From positions 1,550,001 through 1,614,000 of the forward strand of contig CAWBVU010000006.1 of NCBI GenBank assembly GCA_963792405.1: a DNA stretch of 64,000 nt. Direction: 5' to 3'. Shown in pieces: positions 34,012 to 43,856 of the stretch. The position numbers were made by a program, and so were the translations under genes. The stretch's first letter is position 1; each line of letters begins with the position of its first letter. The notes beneath the pieces are model-generated. The model saw only the letters and a program-made list of their open reading frames with translations, was not told the DNA's origin and ran no database searches. Source of the stretch: SZUA-442 sp963792405. Lineage in GTDB: Bacteria; Actinomycetota; Acidimicrobiia; Spongiisociales; UBA5794.

Positions 34012-35526
34012 TCAGAGTCCGAGGGTGGCGAGGATCTCGCGTGAGAAGTCGCCGATGTTGGCGGCGATGCCGGGCAGGATGCCGATCACGATCACGCCGA
34101 CTGCGGTGAGGCCCATGGCGAACCCGATCGGTCCCGGGACCTCCCTGCCCTCGAGGTCGGCGATGTCGACACCGTCGGGCACGGGGTCGAAGAAGATCAC
34201 CCGCATCACCTTGCCGTAGTACACGAAGGCGATCACGGCGTTCAGGGCGGCGATGATGGCAATCGAGTAGCCCCACCAGTCACCGACGCCGATGGTCGCC
34301 TGGAACATCGCGAACTTGGCGAACCACCCACCGAGCGGCGGCACGCCGGCGAGCGACATGAAGAACACGGCGAGGGCGAGGGCGAGGCCGGTCGCGTAGC
34401 GGTACAGGCCGCCCCAGTCCTCGAGCTCGTACGAGCCGAGCCTCGACCCGACGATGATCACGGCGGCGAACGCGCCGAGGTTCATCACGGCATAGATCAC
34501 GAAGTAGGTGATCGTGGCGGCGAACGGGCCCGAGAGGTCGCTCACGCCGGAGGCCGCGGCGGCGCCGAACGGTGCGAGCATGAACCCGGCCTGGGCGATC
34601 GACGAGTACCCGAGCAGGCGGATGACGTTCGTCTGCTTGATGGCGACGACATTACCGATCGTCATCGACAGCGCAGCGACGACCCACAGCATGGGGCCCC
34701 AGATGTCGGTGACGGTGGGAAGCGCCAGGTAGCAGACGGTGAGCAGCGCGACGAACCCCGCGCCCTTGGACCCGACCGACAGCCACGCCGTGACCGGGGC
34801 AGGGGCGCCCTGATACGTGTCAGGCGTCCAGAAGTGGAACGGCACGGCCGAGACCTTGAACCCGAGGCCGAGGATCACGAAGAGCACACCAAGGCGGAAC
34901 AGCGGGACGTCCGCGACGCCGCCGGCGGCGACCGCGAGCTCGTCGAACTGCTGCGTGCCGGTGAGACCGTACAGCAGCGAGACACCGAACAGGGTGAGCG
35001 CCAGGGCGATGACGCCCGTCACGAAGAACTTGAGCGCGGCCTCGTTCGACCTCGGGTCCGCCTTGCGCCAGCCGGACAGCATGAACGCGGGCCCCGACAC
35101 GAGCTCGAGGGCCACGATCAGCGAGATGAAGTCACGCGACGACGCCATCACCACGCCGCCGAGCACGGAGGCCACGACGAGGAAGTAGAACTCGCCCTCG
35201 TAGTAGCGGTCGGACTCGAGGAACCCGATCGACAGCAGGAGGACCACGAACCCGGCGAAGATGAACACCCCCGACATCACGAGGGCGTACGTGTCGACCA
35301 CGTACGAGCCCTCGAACATCACCCTCGCCCCTGCATCGGAGCAGAAGTCGAGGCTGCCGCAGAAGCCGAGCGTGAGGACCGGCACGAACGCGGCGAACAG
35401 ACCGAGGATCGCCAGGATCGCCACCAGGTACTTGCGGCGCGTCACGATGTCGACCACCAACGTCGCGATGACGGTGACCGCGAGGATCAGCTCGGGAGCG
35501 AGCGCGTGGTAGTCGAGCGAGAACAC
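34012..35526 (-). CDS. nuoN: NADH-quinone oxidoreductase-type subunit N (cluster 1)
   Basis: A 504-residue antiporter-like membrane subunit with about 14 hydrophobic segments. LELVSGPAFMLSGWRK, FKVSAVPFHFWTPDTYQGAP and TNVIRLLGYSSIAQAGFM are the family's conserved helices, with the charged residues thought to carry protons. It is the last gene of nuo cluster 1. The GTG start has GGAGG 7 nt upstream and follows nuoM by 3 nt. No clear terminator follows. Confidence 0.93.
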   Translation of the reverse strand: MFSLDYHALAPELILAVTVIATLVVDIVTRRKYLVAILAILGLFAAFVPVLTLGFCGSLDFCSDAGARVMFEGSYVVDTYALVMSGVFIFAGFVVLLLSIGFLESDRYYEGEFYFLVVASVLGGVVMASSRDFISLIVALELVSGPAFMLSGWRKADPRSNEAALKFFVTGVIALALTLFGVSLLYGLTGTQQFDELAVAAGGVADVPLFRLGVLFVILGLGFKVSAVPFHFWTPDTYQGAPAPVTAWLSVGSKGAGFVALLTVCYLALPTVTDIWGPMLWVVAALSMTIGNVVAIKQTNVIRLLGYSSIAQAGFMLAPFGAAAASGVSDLSGPFAATITYFVIYAVMNLGAFAAVIIVGSRLGSYELEDWGGLYRYATGLALALAVFFMSLAGVPPLGGWFAKFAMFQATIGVGDWWGYSIAIIAALNAVIAFVYYGKVMRVIFFDPVPDGVDIADLEGREVPGPIGFAMGLTAVGVIVIGILPGIAANIGDFSREILATLGL

Positions 35527-35529
35527 CGA

Positions 35530-37122
35530 TCAGCCTCCGAATGCTCTCTCCACGAGGCCGATCACGGCATCGTTCGTGGCGCCGAAGATGACACCCGGCA
35601 GGATCCCGATCAGGATCGTCCCGATGATCAGTGGCGTCCACGACAGCCACTCGGCCGTGTCGACGTCATGGAAGGTCTTGCCCGCGAACTCGGGCGTCGG
35701 CTCACCGAAGTCGACGTTCCTCAGCATGTACAGCATGTAGCCGGCCGTGAGGACGGTGCCGATCGCCCCGACGACCATGAAGCCTCGGAACAGCGCCGTC
35801 TGGCCGATCGCCGTGAGCGGATCGAACGATGCCATCAGCGCCATGAACTCGCCCCAGAAGCCGGCGAGGGCCGGCAGACCGAGCGACGCCATGGCGGCGA
35901 ACCCGAGGATCACGCCCATCTTCGGCATCAACACGAGGTTGCCGCCGAGCTTGCGCATGTCCCGCGTGTGGTACCGGTGCGACATCGATCCGGCCACGAA
36001 GAACAGCAGGCCGGTGATGAGGCCATGGGCGATCATGCCGATGATCGCCGCATTGATGCCGATGTCGGTGAGGGTCGCGATGCCGAGCATGACGAAGCCC
36101 ATGTGGCCGACCGACGAGTAGGCGATGAGGCGTTTCATGTCGGTCTGAGCGAGGCACGCGAGCGACCCGTAGATGATCCCGATGACGGAGAGCAGCCCGA
36201 TCCACGGCGCCCACCGGATGGCCTCGTCGGGGAGGATCGGCAGGGCGATCCGGACGAAGGCGTAGGTGCCGAGCTTCAGGAGGATCGCGGCCAGGATGAC
36301 CGAACCGATCGTCGGCGCCGCCGTGTGGGCGTCCGGCAGCCAGGTGTGCAACGGCCACATCGGCACCTTCACCGCGAAGCCCAGGAACATGCCGCCGAAC
36401 ACGAGGAAGGCGAACGTCCCCGTGAACGCACCCATCGTCCCCAGCTCCGAGAGCTCGACCATGTCGAAGCTCCGGTATCCGAGGGTGTCGGCGCTGCGGA
36501 AGTACAGGGCGAGGAAGCTCAGCAGCATGAACGCCGACCCGAAGAGGGTGAAGACGAAGAACTTCAGGGACGCGTAGAGGCGCATCTCGAGCTCCCACCC
36601 GAACACGGGCACCCTCTTGATGCTGCGATCCCCCCAGATCCCGATCATGAAGTACATCGGGAGCAGGACGACCTCGAAGAACACGAAGAACAGGACCAGG
36701 TCGAGAGCGACGAACGTCCCCGTCATCCCCGTGGCGAGGATCAGCACGAACACCAGGAGGAGCTTCGGGTTGTGCGGTTCCGGCCAGTGGTTCCACGAGT
36801 AGACGATGACGAGCGCCGTGATGATGGTCGACAGCACGACCAGGGACAACGAGATGCCGTCCACACCGATGTGGTAGTGGGCGTTGATCGCCTCGATCCA
36901 TGGGGTGTCCATCGCCGTACCGAACTGGTACGTGTCTGCGGCCGAGTAGTCGAATCCCACCACCATCACGACGGCCAGTGCGAGGCTCGCCAGGGAGAAG
37001 AGCAGGGCCGTCCACTTGAGGGCGGCCTCCTGCGCTCTCGGTATGGCGAGCAGCACCAACGCCCCGATGGCGGGCAGGAAGACGATCAGGCTCAGGCCCC
37101 AACCGTTTTCGAACCAATCCAT
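35530..37122 (-). CDS. nuoM: NADH-quinone oxidoreductase-type subunit M (cluster 1)
   Basis: A 530-residue proton-pumping membrane subunit. It has the NuoM pattern FFEVVLLPMYFMIGIWG (the conserved glutamate), VPMWPLHTWLPDAHTAAPT and DMKRLIAYSSVGHMGFV. It is one of three antiporter-like subunits of the membrane arm. The ATG is preceded by AGGAGGAG and follows nuoL by 13 nt. The nuoM of cluster 2 (56421-57989) is clearly different in sequence, so the clusters are not a recent duplication. Confidence 0.94.
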   Translation of the reverse strand: MDWFENGWGLSLIVFLPAIGALVLLAIPRAQEAALKWTALLFSLASLALAVVMVVGFDYSAADTYQFGTAMDTPWIEAINAHYHIGVDGISLSLVVLSTIITALVIVYSWNHWPEPHNPKLLLVFVLILATGMTGTFVALDLVLFFVFFEVVLLPMYFMIGIWGDRSIKRVPVFGWELEMRLYASLKFFVFTLFGSAFMLLSFLALYFRSADTLGYRSFDMVELSELGTMGAFTGTFAFLVFGGMFLGFAVKVPMWPLHTWLPDAHTAAPTIGSVILAAILLKLGTYAFVRIALPILPDEAIRWAPWIGLLSVIGIIYGSLACLAQTDMKRLIAYSSVGHMGFVMLGIATLTDIGINAAIIGMIAHGLITGLLFFVAGSMSHRYHTRDMRKLGGNLVLMPKMGVILGFAAMASLGLPALAGFWGEFMALMASFDPLTAIGQTALFRGFMVVGAIGTVLTAGYMLYMLRNVDFGEPTPEFAGKTFHDVDTAEWLSWTPLIIGTILIGILPGVIFGATNDAVIGLVERAFGG

Positions 37123-37135
37123 CTCTTTGCTCCTC

Positions 37136-39229
37136 CTAGAGAACGATGAACACGACGGCGATGACGATCACGCCGATGAAACTGAACGCGGCGTACTGCT
37201 GGACGCGGCCGGTGAAGGTCCGCCGCAGGACGGCGCCCATTCCGCTGACCAGACCTGCGACACCGCTGTAGAACCCGTCGACCACTATCTCGTCAACGAC
37301 CCTGACACCCTTCGACAGGGCGACGGATCCCGCCCCCGCGCCGTTCACGACACCGTCGACGATGTGGGTGTCGACCCAAAGGACGCCTCGCGCGATCGGC
37401 CCCATCGTCGGGCGGACGATCCCTGCCATATAGAAGTCGTCGATGTAGTACAGGTTCTGCCAGAGGGGCCACAGCACGGGGATGCGGAAGCTGTCGCGCT
37501 CGACCTGTGTCTTGTCCCTGGCTCCGCGACCGTAGATCCACCACCCGACGAACAGCCCGACCAGCACGAGTGGTGTGACGATGGCGATCAGCGGCCAGTC
37601 GAAAGTCTCGGCGTGGTGGTCGCCGAGGCCGGTGAGCGGCACCCTCGTCTCGAGCCACTCGGTGAAGCCGGTGTAGACGCCCGGGATGTTGACCCATCCC
37701 GCCGTCACCGCGAAGAAGGCGAGGCCGACGAGGGGAATCGTCATGATCGCAGGCGACTCGTGGGGATGGCCATGGCCCCTGTACTCGCCGAAGAAGGTGA
37801 GCGACACCGCCCTCGCCATGTAGAAGGCGGTGACGAAGGCGCCTGCGATGCCGAGGGCGAGGATGAAGTTGGCGACCTCCTGGCCATGGCCACCTGCGTA
37901 CCGCATCGAGGCGAGGATCTCGTCCTTGGAGAAGAACCCTGCGAACGGGAAGATGCCGACGAGGGCGAGCGTGCCCGCGATGAACGTCCAGAAGGTGGCG
38001 GGCATGTACTTGCGAAGGCCGCCCATGTCCGACATGTCGTTCGAGTGCACCGCATGGATCACCGAACCGGCCCCGAGGAAGAGCAGGGCCTTGAAGAAGG
38101 CATGCGTGAAGAGGTGGAACAGGCCGGCCGTGTAGGCGCCGGCGCCCATGGCCGCGACCATGTAGCCGAGCTGGGACACCGTCGAGTAGGCCAGCACCTT
38201 CTTGATGTCGTTCTGGACGATCGCGAGGAACCCCATGAGGAACAGGGTGAGGCCACCGATCACGATGATGATGTTCCGAACGTCGGCTGCGTACATGTCG
38301 GAGAAGTAGAAGGGGAAGAGCCGACCGAGCAAGTAGACGCCTGCGGTCACCATCGTCGCTGCGTGCATGAGCGCCGAGACGGGCGTCGGGCCGGCCATCG
38401 CGTCGGGCAGCCACACATGGAGCGGGAACTGGGCCGACTTGCCCATGGCGCCGATGAACAGCAGGAGGCCGGTCCAGAACGCGTACTGGGCGAGGCGGCC
38501 GTTCTCCCCTTCGACGACGACGTCGATGATCTCGTTGAACCGGAAGGTGCCGACCGACGTCGCCATGATGATGGCGCCGAGGAACAGCCCGGCGTCGGCG
38601 ATCTTGTTCACCATGAACGCCTTGTTGGCGGCGTCGACGTTGGCCATGTCCTCCCAGTAGAAGCCGATGAGGAGGTAGGAGGCGACGCCGACGAGCTCCC
38701 AGCCGACGATCAGCTGGATGAGGTTGGGCGACGCGACGAGGACGAGCATCCCTGCGGCGAACAGCGTGAACGAGGCGAAGAACCAGGTGAACCGATCCTC
38801 ACCCTCGAGGTAGCCCTTGGCGTAGGTGAACACGAGGAGGCCGACGATGCCGACCAGGAAGTACATCATGATCGACAGGCCGTCGACGGCCCAGCCCCAC
38901 TCGATCGCGAAGCTGCCGATCCGGGCCACCTCGACCTCGCCGTAGTAGACCACGCCCTCGGTGGCGTTGAGGACGAACAGGACGGTGCCGTAGACGGCCA
39001 CGAACGCCATCGCCAGCTCCGCCATCAGCCATCCCTTGAACGGCGACTTCCTCCCGAACAACACGATGACGAACGTCATCACCACCGGAACCACCATGAT
39101 CAGCCATGCCCACTCGACGAGGGCGCCGCCGGTGATCCCGGGCTCGATGGCCTCTCCCCCGTGCCCAGCGCCTTCCTCCGCGGCGAGGATGACCGACGTG
39201 GCGAAGCTGGTCAGCGCGTGCATCGTCAT
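37136..39229 (-). CDS. nuoL: NADH-quinone oxidoreductase-type subunit L (cluster 1)
   Basis: A subunit of about 697 residues, the distal membrane-arm subunit with the long lateral helix at its C-terminus. Typical segments are LIVGWELVGVASYLLIGFYWE, FPLHVWLPDAMAGPTPVSALMHAATMV and NDIKKVLAYSTVSQLGYMV. The ATG at 39229 overlaps the nuoK stop (ATGA); an ATG at 39223 has a better ribosome-site distance from AGGGG and may be the real start. The open frame continues further upstream only on top of nuoK. Confidence 0.94.
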   Translation of the reverse strand: MTMHALTSFATSVILAAEEGAGHGGEAIEPGITGGALVEWAWLIMVVPVVMTFVIVLFGRKSPFKGWLMAELAMAFVAVYGTVLFVLNATEGVVYYGEVEVARIGSFAIEWGWAVDGLSIMMYFLVGIVGLLVFTYAKGYLEGEDRFTWFFASFTLFAAGMLVLVASPNLIQLIVGWELVGVASYLLIGFYWEDMANVDAANKAFMVNKIADAGLFLGAIIMATSVGTFRFNEIIDVVVEGENGRLAQYAFWTGLLLFIGAMGKSAQFPLHVWLPDAMAGPTPVSALMHAATMVTAGVYLLGRLFPFYFSDMYAADVRNIIIVIGGLTLFLMGFLAIVQNDIKKVLAYSTVSQLGYMVAAMGAGAYTAGLFHLFTHAFFKALLFLGAGSVIHAVHSNDMSDMGGLRKYMPATFWTFIAGTLALVGIFPFAGFFSKDEILASMRYAGGHGQEVANFILALGIAGAFVTAFYMARAVSLTFFGEYRGHGHPHESPAIMTIPLVGLAFFAVTAGWVNIPGVYTGFTEWLETRVPLTGLGDHHAETFDWPLIAIVTPLVLVGLFVGWWIYGRGARDKTQVERDSFRIPVLWPLWQNLYYIDDFYMAGIVRPTMGPIARGVLWVDTHIVDGVVNGAGAGSVALSKGVRVVDEIVVDGFYSGVAGLVSGMGAVLRRTFTGRVQQYAAFSFIGVIVIAVVFIVL

Positions 39230-39531
39230 CCCCTCATCAGCCTGAGCTCGTCGGGGTCGGCGGACTGCCGGTTGCGGAAGATCATCAGGATGATGGCGAT
39301 ACCGATGCCGACCTCGGCCGCCGCCAGGGCGATGATGAACAGCGAGAACACCTGCCCTGCGTGGAGGGCGTCCCTGAGGTAGACGTCGAACGCGACGAGG
39401 TTGATGTTGACCGCCGCGAGCATCAGCTCGACCGAGGCGAGGATCAGCACGGCGTTGCGTCGCGTGATCACGCCGTAGAGGCCGATCGAGAACAGGGCCG
39501 TGCCGAGGAGGACGAACTGGAGGATCGTCAT
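39226..39531 (-). CDS. nuoK: NADH-quinone oxidoreductase-type subunit K (cluster 1)
   Basis: A 101-residue three-helix membrane subunit. The buried glutamates of the proton path are at Glu35 (VELMLAAVNINLV) and Glu73 (AAAEVGIGIAI). It overlaps nuoJ and nuoL by four bases each (ATGA). Confidence 0.94.
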   Translation of the reverse strand: MTILQFVLLGTALFSIGLYGVITRRNAVLILASVELMLAAVNINLVAFDVYLRDALHAGQVFSLFIIALAAAEVGIGIAIILMIFRNRQSADPDELRLMRG

Positions 39532-40067
39532 GTCGACGGCTCCTCGTCCCGACGGGCGAGCGCGATGCCACCGATCAGGGCGGCGAGCAGGACGATCGAC
39601 ACCACCTCGAACGGGATCACGAATCGGATGAAGATCAGGTCGGCGATGTCGGACGTGGCGGTGGGCTCGAACGGCTCGATCATCTCGTTCGTGAAGGCGT
39701 CCGCGCTCGCCCAGCCGATCAGCCCGAACAGCACCACCGACAGCAGAGCCGCGGGCCTCGTGACGTTGGGGCCGTGGCTGAGCTGGGACGTCATCCCGAG
39801 CGGGGCCCTGGTGATCATGATGCCGATCAGGAAGAGGATGATGACCGCGCCGATGTACACGAGCACCACGGTCCATCCCACGAACTCGGCGCCCAGCATG
39901 ATGAACAGGGCGGCGGTGCCCGCCAGGGACACGACGAGGTAGAGCACGGCTCGCACGATGTTCTGGCTCGAGACGGTCATCCACGCGGCGAACACCGTGG
40001 GGAGGGCGATCACCAGGAACACCCAGTTGGCGACCTCGCGCAGCCAGTCGGACAGGGACACCGTCAT
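39528..40067 (-). CDS. nuoJ: NADH-quinone oxidoreductase-type subunit J (cluster 1)
   Basis: A 179-residue membrane subunit. FAAWMTVSSQNIVRAVLYL, AEFVGWTVVLVYIGAVIILFLIGIM and the C-terminal ALIGGIALARRD match NuoJ, whose third helix undergoes a conformational switch in complex I. The ATG shares one base with the nuoI stop (TGATG). I reject an earlier in-frame start at 40109 as it lies inside nuoI. Confidence 0.93.
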   Translation of the reverse strand: MTVSLSDWLREVANWVFLVIALPTVFAAWMTVSSQNIVRAVLYLVVSLAGTAALFIMLGAEFVGWTVVLVYIGAVIILFLIGIMITRAPLGMTSQLSHGPNVTRPAALLSVVLFGLIGWASADAFTNEMIEPFEPTATSDIADLIFIRFVIPFEVVSIVLLAALIGGIALARRDEEPST

Positions 40068-40540
40068 CAGCTCTCCACGGCGGGGGGTTCGGGGACGGTG
40101 GCGAGCCACTCGGTGAGGCGCTCCTTGTCATGGAGCATCAGCGATATGGACTGCTCGCTGTACTCGTACTCCGGGCTCCAGTGGAGGGCGTCGAACGGGC
40201 ACACCTCCACGCAGATGCCGCAGTACATGCACAGTGAGTAGTCGATGTCGAAGCGGTCGAGCGTGGCACGGGCCCTCGGGCGCCCTCCCGGCTTGCTCGG
40301 TGGCTGCTCCTCCTTGTGGCCCTCGATGTAGATGCACCAGTCCGGACACTCGCGGGCACACAGCATGCACACGGTGCAGTTCTCCACGTCGAGCGAGATG
40401 ACACCACGCGCACGAGGCACGGGGATCTCCTGGACGTCCGGGTACATCGTGACGGGCGCCTTCTTGAACAGGGTCCTCAGGGTGAGGCCCATGCCCTTGA
40501 CGAGTCCCGAGAAGGGGAACCTCACCTGCTTGCCAGCCAT
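40067..40540 (-). CDS. nuoI: NADH-quinone oxidoreductase-type subunit I (cluster 1)
   Basis: A 157-residue two-cluster ferredoxin-like subunit that links the peripheral arm to cluster N2. The motifs are CTVCMLCARECP (Cys55, Cys58, Cys61, Cys65) and CMYCGICVEVCP (Cys94, Cys97, Cys100, Cys104), each closing one 4Fe-4S cluster together with a partner cysteine of the other motif. Overlaps of one base with nuoH and nuoJ (TGATG). In a complex lacking the NADH module, this subunit would be the most exposed electron entry point. Confidence 0.95.
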   Translation of the reverse strand: MAGKQVRFPFSGLVKGMGLTLRTLFKKAPVTMYPDVQEIPVPRARGVISLDVENCTVCMLCARECPDWCIYIEGHKEEQPPSKPGGRPRARATLDRFDIDYSLCMYCGICVEVCPFDALHWSPEYEYSEQSISLMLHDKERLTEWLATVPEPPAVES

Positions 40541-41565
40541 CAGAAGACCACCTTGAAGATCGACACCACGGCGATGTTGGCGAGGGCCAATGGAATGAGC
40601 CACGTCCATGCCAGGGTCTGGAGCTGGTCCTCGCGCAGGCGGGGCCAGGTCCACCTGATCCAGATGATGACGAAGACCAGGATGGCGACCTTGCCGAGCA
40701 GCAGCGCAGGGCCTGCGACGTTCGCCCACGTGCCCGACAGGCCCGGGAAGCCGTACCCGCCGAGGTAGAGCGTGGCGGCGATGGCCGACAGGCCGATCAT
40801 CGAGGCGTACTCGCCGAGGAAGAACATGGTGAAGCGAATACCCGAGTACTCGGTGAGGTATCCCATGGTGAGCTCCGATTCGGCGATCGGCATGTCGAAC
40901 GGGATGCGGCTCAGTTCGGCCACCGAGGCGATCATGAAGATCGCGAAGCCGATGATCTGGCCTGTGAGGATGTAGGGCAGCGCGACCTCGAAGCTCCCGA
41001 TCGAGAACAGCGGCTCGTTCTGGGCCTCGACGATGCCGTTGAGCGACATGGTGCCGGCCTGGATCACGACGGCGACGACCGCGAGCACCAGTGGCAGCTC
41101 GTAGGCGATGAGCTGCGCAGCGGCCCGCAGGCCCCCGATGAGGGAGTACTTGTTGGCGGACGACCAGCCGGCCATCAACACGCCGAGCACGGACAGCGAC
41201 GAGATCGCCAGGAGGTAGAACGCCCCGACGTCGAGGTCCGCACCCACCAGATCGGGCCCGAACGGGACGACCGCGAACACGGCGAGCGTGGACATGAGCA
41301 CGACGTACGGTGCGAACCCGTACACGGTGCGGTCGGAGCCGTTCGGGGACAGATCCTCCTTCTGGAGGAACTTCAGGCCGTCCGCGAGGGGCTGCGCCCA
41401 GCCGAAACGCCCACCCGCGTAGTACGGGCCGATCCGCTGCTGCATGTGGGAGCCGATCTTCAGCTCCGCATAGATCACGACGAGGGCACCGGTCAGCACG
41501 ACGAGGAGCACACCCACGACCTTGAGGACCAGCTCCACCCAGAAGTTGTCGAGGATGTCCATCAT
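40540..41565 (-). CDS. nuoH: NADH-quinone oxidoreductase-type subunit H (cluster 1)
   Basis: A 341-residue membrane subunit forming part of the quinone chamber. ELKIGSHMQQRIGPYYAGG, ADGLKFLQKEDLSP, IASVAELSRIPFDMPIAESEL and GYLTEYSGIRFTMFFLGEY are family hallmarks. It follows nuoD directly: the start codons ATG-ATG overlap the nuoD stop. There is no nuoE, nuoF or nuoG in between, unlike the standard order. Confidence 0.95.
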   Translation of the reverse strand: MMDILDNFWVELVLKVVGVLLVVLTGALVVIYAELKIGSHMQQRIGPYYAGGRFGWAQPLADGLKFLQKEDLSPNGSDRTVYGFAPYVVLMSTLAVFAVVPFGPDLVGADLDVGAFYLLAISSLSVLGVLMAGWSSANKYSLIGGLRAAAQLIAYELPLVLAVVAVVIQAGTMSLNGIVEAQNEPLFSIGSFEVALPYILTGQIIGFAIFMIASVAELSRIPFDMPIAESELTMGYLTEYSGIRFTMFFLGEYASMIGLSAIAATLYLGGYGFPGLSGTWANVAGPALLLGKVAILVFVIIWIRWTWPRLREDQLQTLAWTWLIPLALANIAVVSIFKVVF

Positions 41566-42746
41566 CGATCCACATCCCCGAGGACGAAGTCGAGCGATCC
41601 CATGATCGCCACGAGATCCGGCACCAGCTGGCCCTGGAGGATCCAGGGCAGGATCGAGATGTTCGAGAACGACGTGGAGCGGATCTTGAGCCGGTACGGC
41701 ATCTTCCCGCCCTCGGACACGATGTAGTAGCCGAATTCGCCCTTCGGGTTCTCACCCCGCGAGTAGACCTGGCCCTTGGGCGCCTTCAGCACACGGGGCA
41801 CCTTCGCCTGAAGCGGACCGGAGGGGATCTTCTCGATCGCCTGGCGCACGATCCGGACCGACTGGCGGATCTCCGCGAGGCGGACGACGTAGCGGTCGTA
41901 GCAATCGCCGTCCTCGCCGACGGGGACATCGAAGTCGACCTGGTCGTACATGAGGTACGGGTCGGCCTTGCGCAGGTCGTAGCCGATCCCCGAGGCGCGG
42001 AGGTTGGGCCCGGTCAGGCCGTACTCGAGCGCCTTGTCCTTGGGGATGACACCGACGCCGACCGTGCGCATCTTGATGAACTCGTTCCCCGTGACGAGCT
42101 GGTCGATGTCGTCGCAGATCTGGTCCATCCGGTCCATCGCGGCGGCGGTCCGCTCGAAGAAGCCCTGCGGCAGGTCCATCGACTGCTTCTTGGTCGTCGA
42201 GCCGCCGCCGTAGGCGGGCTTGACCCCCCCGACCCGGTTGAAGTTCGGATGGAACCGGCCCCCTGTCACCTCCTCGATCAGCTCGAGGATGTACTCGCGC
42301 TCGCGCAGCGAGTACATCAGCGGGGTGGTCGCACCGAGCTCGAGCGGGTACGACGACATGAACACGAGGTGCGAGGAGATCCGGGCGAACTCGGAGAGGA
42401 TGAGGCGGATCCATTGGGCGCGTTCTGGCGCCTCGACACCGACGAGGCGCTCGACGCCCAGGATGAACGGCACCTCGCTCGCAAAGCCCGACACCCAGTC
42501 GATCCGGTTGACGAGTGCCGTCATCTGGAGGTAGGTGCGGACCTCCGAGAGCTTCTCGTAACCACGGTGCATGTAGCCGATCACCGGCTCGACGCTCGTG
42601 ACGCGCTCACCGTCCACCTTCGCGATGAGGCGGAGCACACCGTGGGTGGAGGGGTGCTGCGGCCCGATGTTGAGCGTCATGTCGGGCGTCTGGAGCTCGA
42701 CCGACACGGCGGACTCCGATCGGTGGATGAGGTCTGGGGTCGTCAC
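41562..42746 (-). CDS. nuoD: NADH-quinone oxidoreductase-type subunit D (cluster 1)
   Basis: A 394-residue 49-kDa-type subunit. It has TLNIGPQHPSTHGVLRL (the quinone-site histidine region), IGYMHRGYEKLSEVRTYLQ (Arg61 matches the arginine methylated by NDUFAF7 in mitochondria) and the C-terminal GSLDFVLGDVDR. NuoC and NuoD are separate genes. The GTG start overlaps the nuoC stop by four bases. Confidence 0.95.
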   Translation of the reverse strand: MTTPDLIHRSESAVSVELQTPDMTLNIGPQHPSTHGVLRLIAKVDGERVTSVEPVIGYMHRGYEKLSEVRTYLQMTALVNRIDWVSGFASEVPFILGVERLVGVEAPERAQWIRLILSEFARISSHLVFMSSYPLELGATTPLMYSLREREYILELIEEVTGGRFHPNFNRVGGVKPAYGGGSTTKKQSMDLPQGFFERTAAAMDRMDQICDDIDQLVTGNEFIKMRTVGVGVIPKDKALEYGLTGPNLRASGIGYDLRKADPYLMYDQVDFDVPVGEDGDCYDRYVVRLAEIRQSVRIVRQAIEKIPSGPLQAKVPRVLKAPKGQVYSRGENPKGEFGYYIVSEGGKMPYRLKIRSTSFSNISILPWILQGQLVPDLVAIMGSLDFVLGDVDR

Positions 42747-43375
42747 GCCTCGTCACCGTCCCCATCTGCGTCGTCGACCGACGCCTCACCCCCCGAGCTC
42801 GAGGGCATGTCCTCGACGTCCACGTCGCCCGGCCATGGCTTGACCTCCCTGGCGATGAGTGGATAGGACTTGAGCAGTGGATGGCCGATGAAGTCGTCCG
42901 GGAGGTAGAGGTTGCTGAGGTTCGGATTGCCATCGAACACGATCCCGAACATCTCGTGCGCCTCCCGCTCGTGCCACGCGGCACCGCCGATGTGCGGCGT
43001 GAGGGATCCGATGGTCGGATCCTCCTTCGACAGGATGGTGACGAACTGGGCACCATCGGCGTTCTCGACGCTCGAGAGGCGACACAGCACCTCGAACCGC
43101 TCGTCGAGCGCATCCGGGTCCTCGACTCCCTCGCCGACGGCGACCTCCCTCGACCAGTCGATCGCCGACAGCCACGAGAACAGGGGCAGCTCGCCCCACG
43201 CGGTCACGATCGTGTCGACCCAGCGGTCAGCGGCGACATGGATCCGGACGGTGTCGAACTCGACCGTGTACCCGTCCGCATCGAGACGGGTAGCGAGCTC
43301 GGACGCCCAGCGCTCGAGGTCGTCGGCCTCGGGGGCCGCCGTGTCGGTGGCGGTGGCGTCAGGCGCGTCGCTCAT
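42743..43375 (-). CDS. nuoC: NADH-quinone oxidoreductase-type subunit C (cluster 1)
   Basis: A 210-residue 30-kDa-type subunit. The conserved end of the domain is GAAWHEREAHEMFGIVFDGNPNLSNLYLPDDF followed by HPLLKSYP, broken here only for length. The N-terminus is an acidic Ala-rich extension, and the C-terminus adds an acidic tail not found in short NuoC proteins. The ATG (43375) overlaps nuoB by 17 bases. Confidence 0.93.
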   Translation of the reverse strand: MSDAPDATATDTAAPEADDLERWASELATRLDADGYTVEFDTVRIHVAADRWVDTIVTAWGELPLFSWLSAIDWSREVAVGEGVEDPDALDERFEVLCRLSSVENADGAQFVTILSKEDPTIGSLTPHIGGAAWHEREAHEMFGIVFDGNPNLSNLYLPDDFIGHPLLKSYPLIAREVKPWPGDVDVEDMPSSSGGEASVDDADGDGDEA

Positions 43376-43856
43376 CGACCCCACTCCACTTCTTCTGCAC
43401 GTCCTCGTGCTGGATCTTGTCCTGGAGCATCACGATGCCCTCGAGGAGCGCCTCCGGCCGAGGCGGGCACCCCGGGACGTAGATGTCGACCGGGATGATC
43501 TGGTCGACACCCTTGGTCACCGAGTACGAGTCCCAATAGGGGCCCCCCGAGTTCGAGCACGACCCCATGGAAATCACGTACTTGGGCTCGGGCATCTGGT
43601 CGTAGAGCCGCTTGATCGCAGGCGCCATCTTGTCCGTCACCGTGCCTGCGACCACCATCAGGTCCGACTGCCGCGGGGAGGCGGGGAGCGGCACGACGCC
43701 GAACCGCATGAAGTCGTACCTGGGACCCGACACCGCCATGACCTCGATCGCGCAGCACGCAAGGCCGAACTGGAAGTACCACAGGGAGTACTTCCTCGAC
43801 CAGTTGAGCAGCCACGACAGCGGCTTGGGTGCGCCGAACCTGTCGATCACTCCCAT
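43359..43856 (-). CDS. nuoB: NADH-quinone oxidoreductase-type subunit B (cluster 1)
   Basis: A 165-residue subunit that holds terminal cluster N2. All four ligands are present: the tandem Cys34-Cys35 in FGLACCAIE, Cys100 in SMGSCSNSGGPY, and Cys130 in YVPGCPPRPEALLEG. It overlaps nuoA by ten bases and nuoC by 17. A longer frame upstream is not coding. Confidence 0.95.
   Translation of the reverse strand: MGVIDRFGAPKPLSWLLNWSRKYSLWYFQFGLACCAIEVMAVSGPRYDFMRFGVVPLPASPRQSDLMVVAGTVTDKMAPAIKRLYDQMPEPKYVISMGSCSNSGGPYWDSYSVTKGVDQIIPVDIYVPGCPPRPEALLEGIVMLQDKIQHEDVQKKWSGVDERRA

Noticed and set aside
34834..39382. Very long plus-strand frames (771 and 788 codons) opposite nuoN, nuoM and nuoL, and a similar one at 58130-60217
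   Set aside because: They mirror membrane-protein codons as Asp/Glu/His/Arg-rich sequence without domains; the opposite strand has unmistakable complex I subunits.
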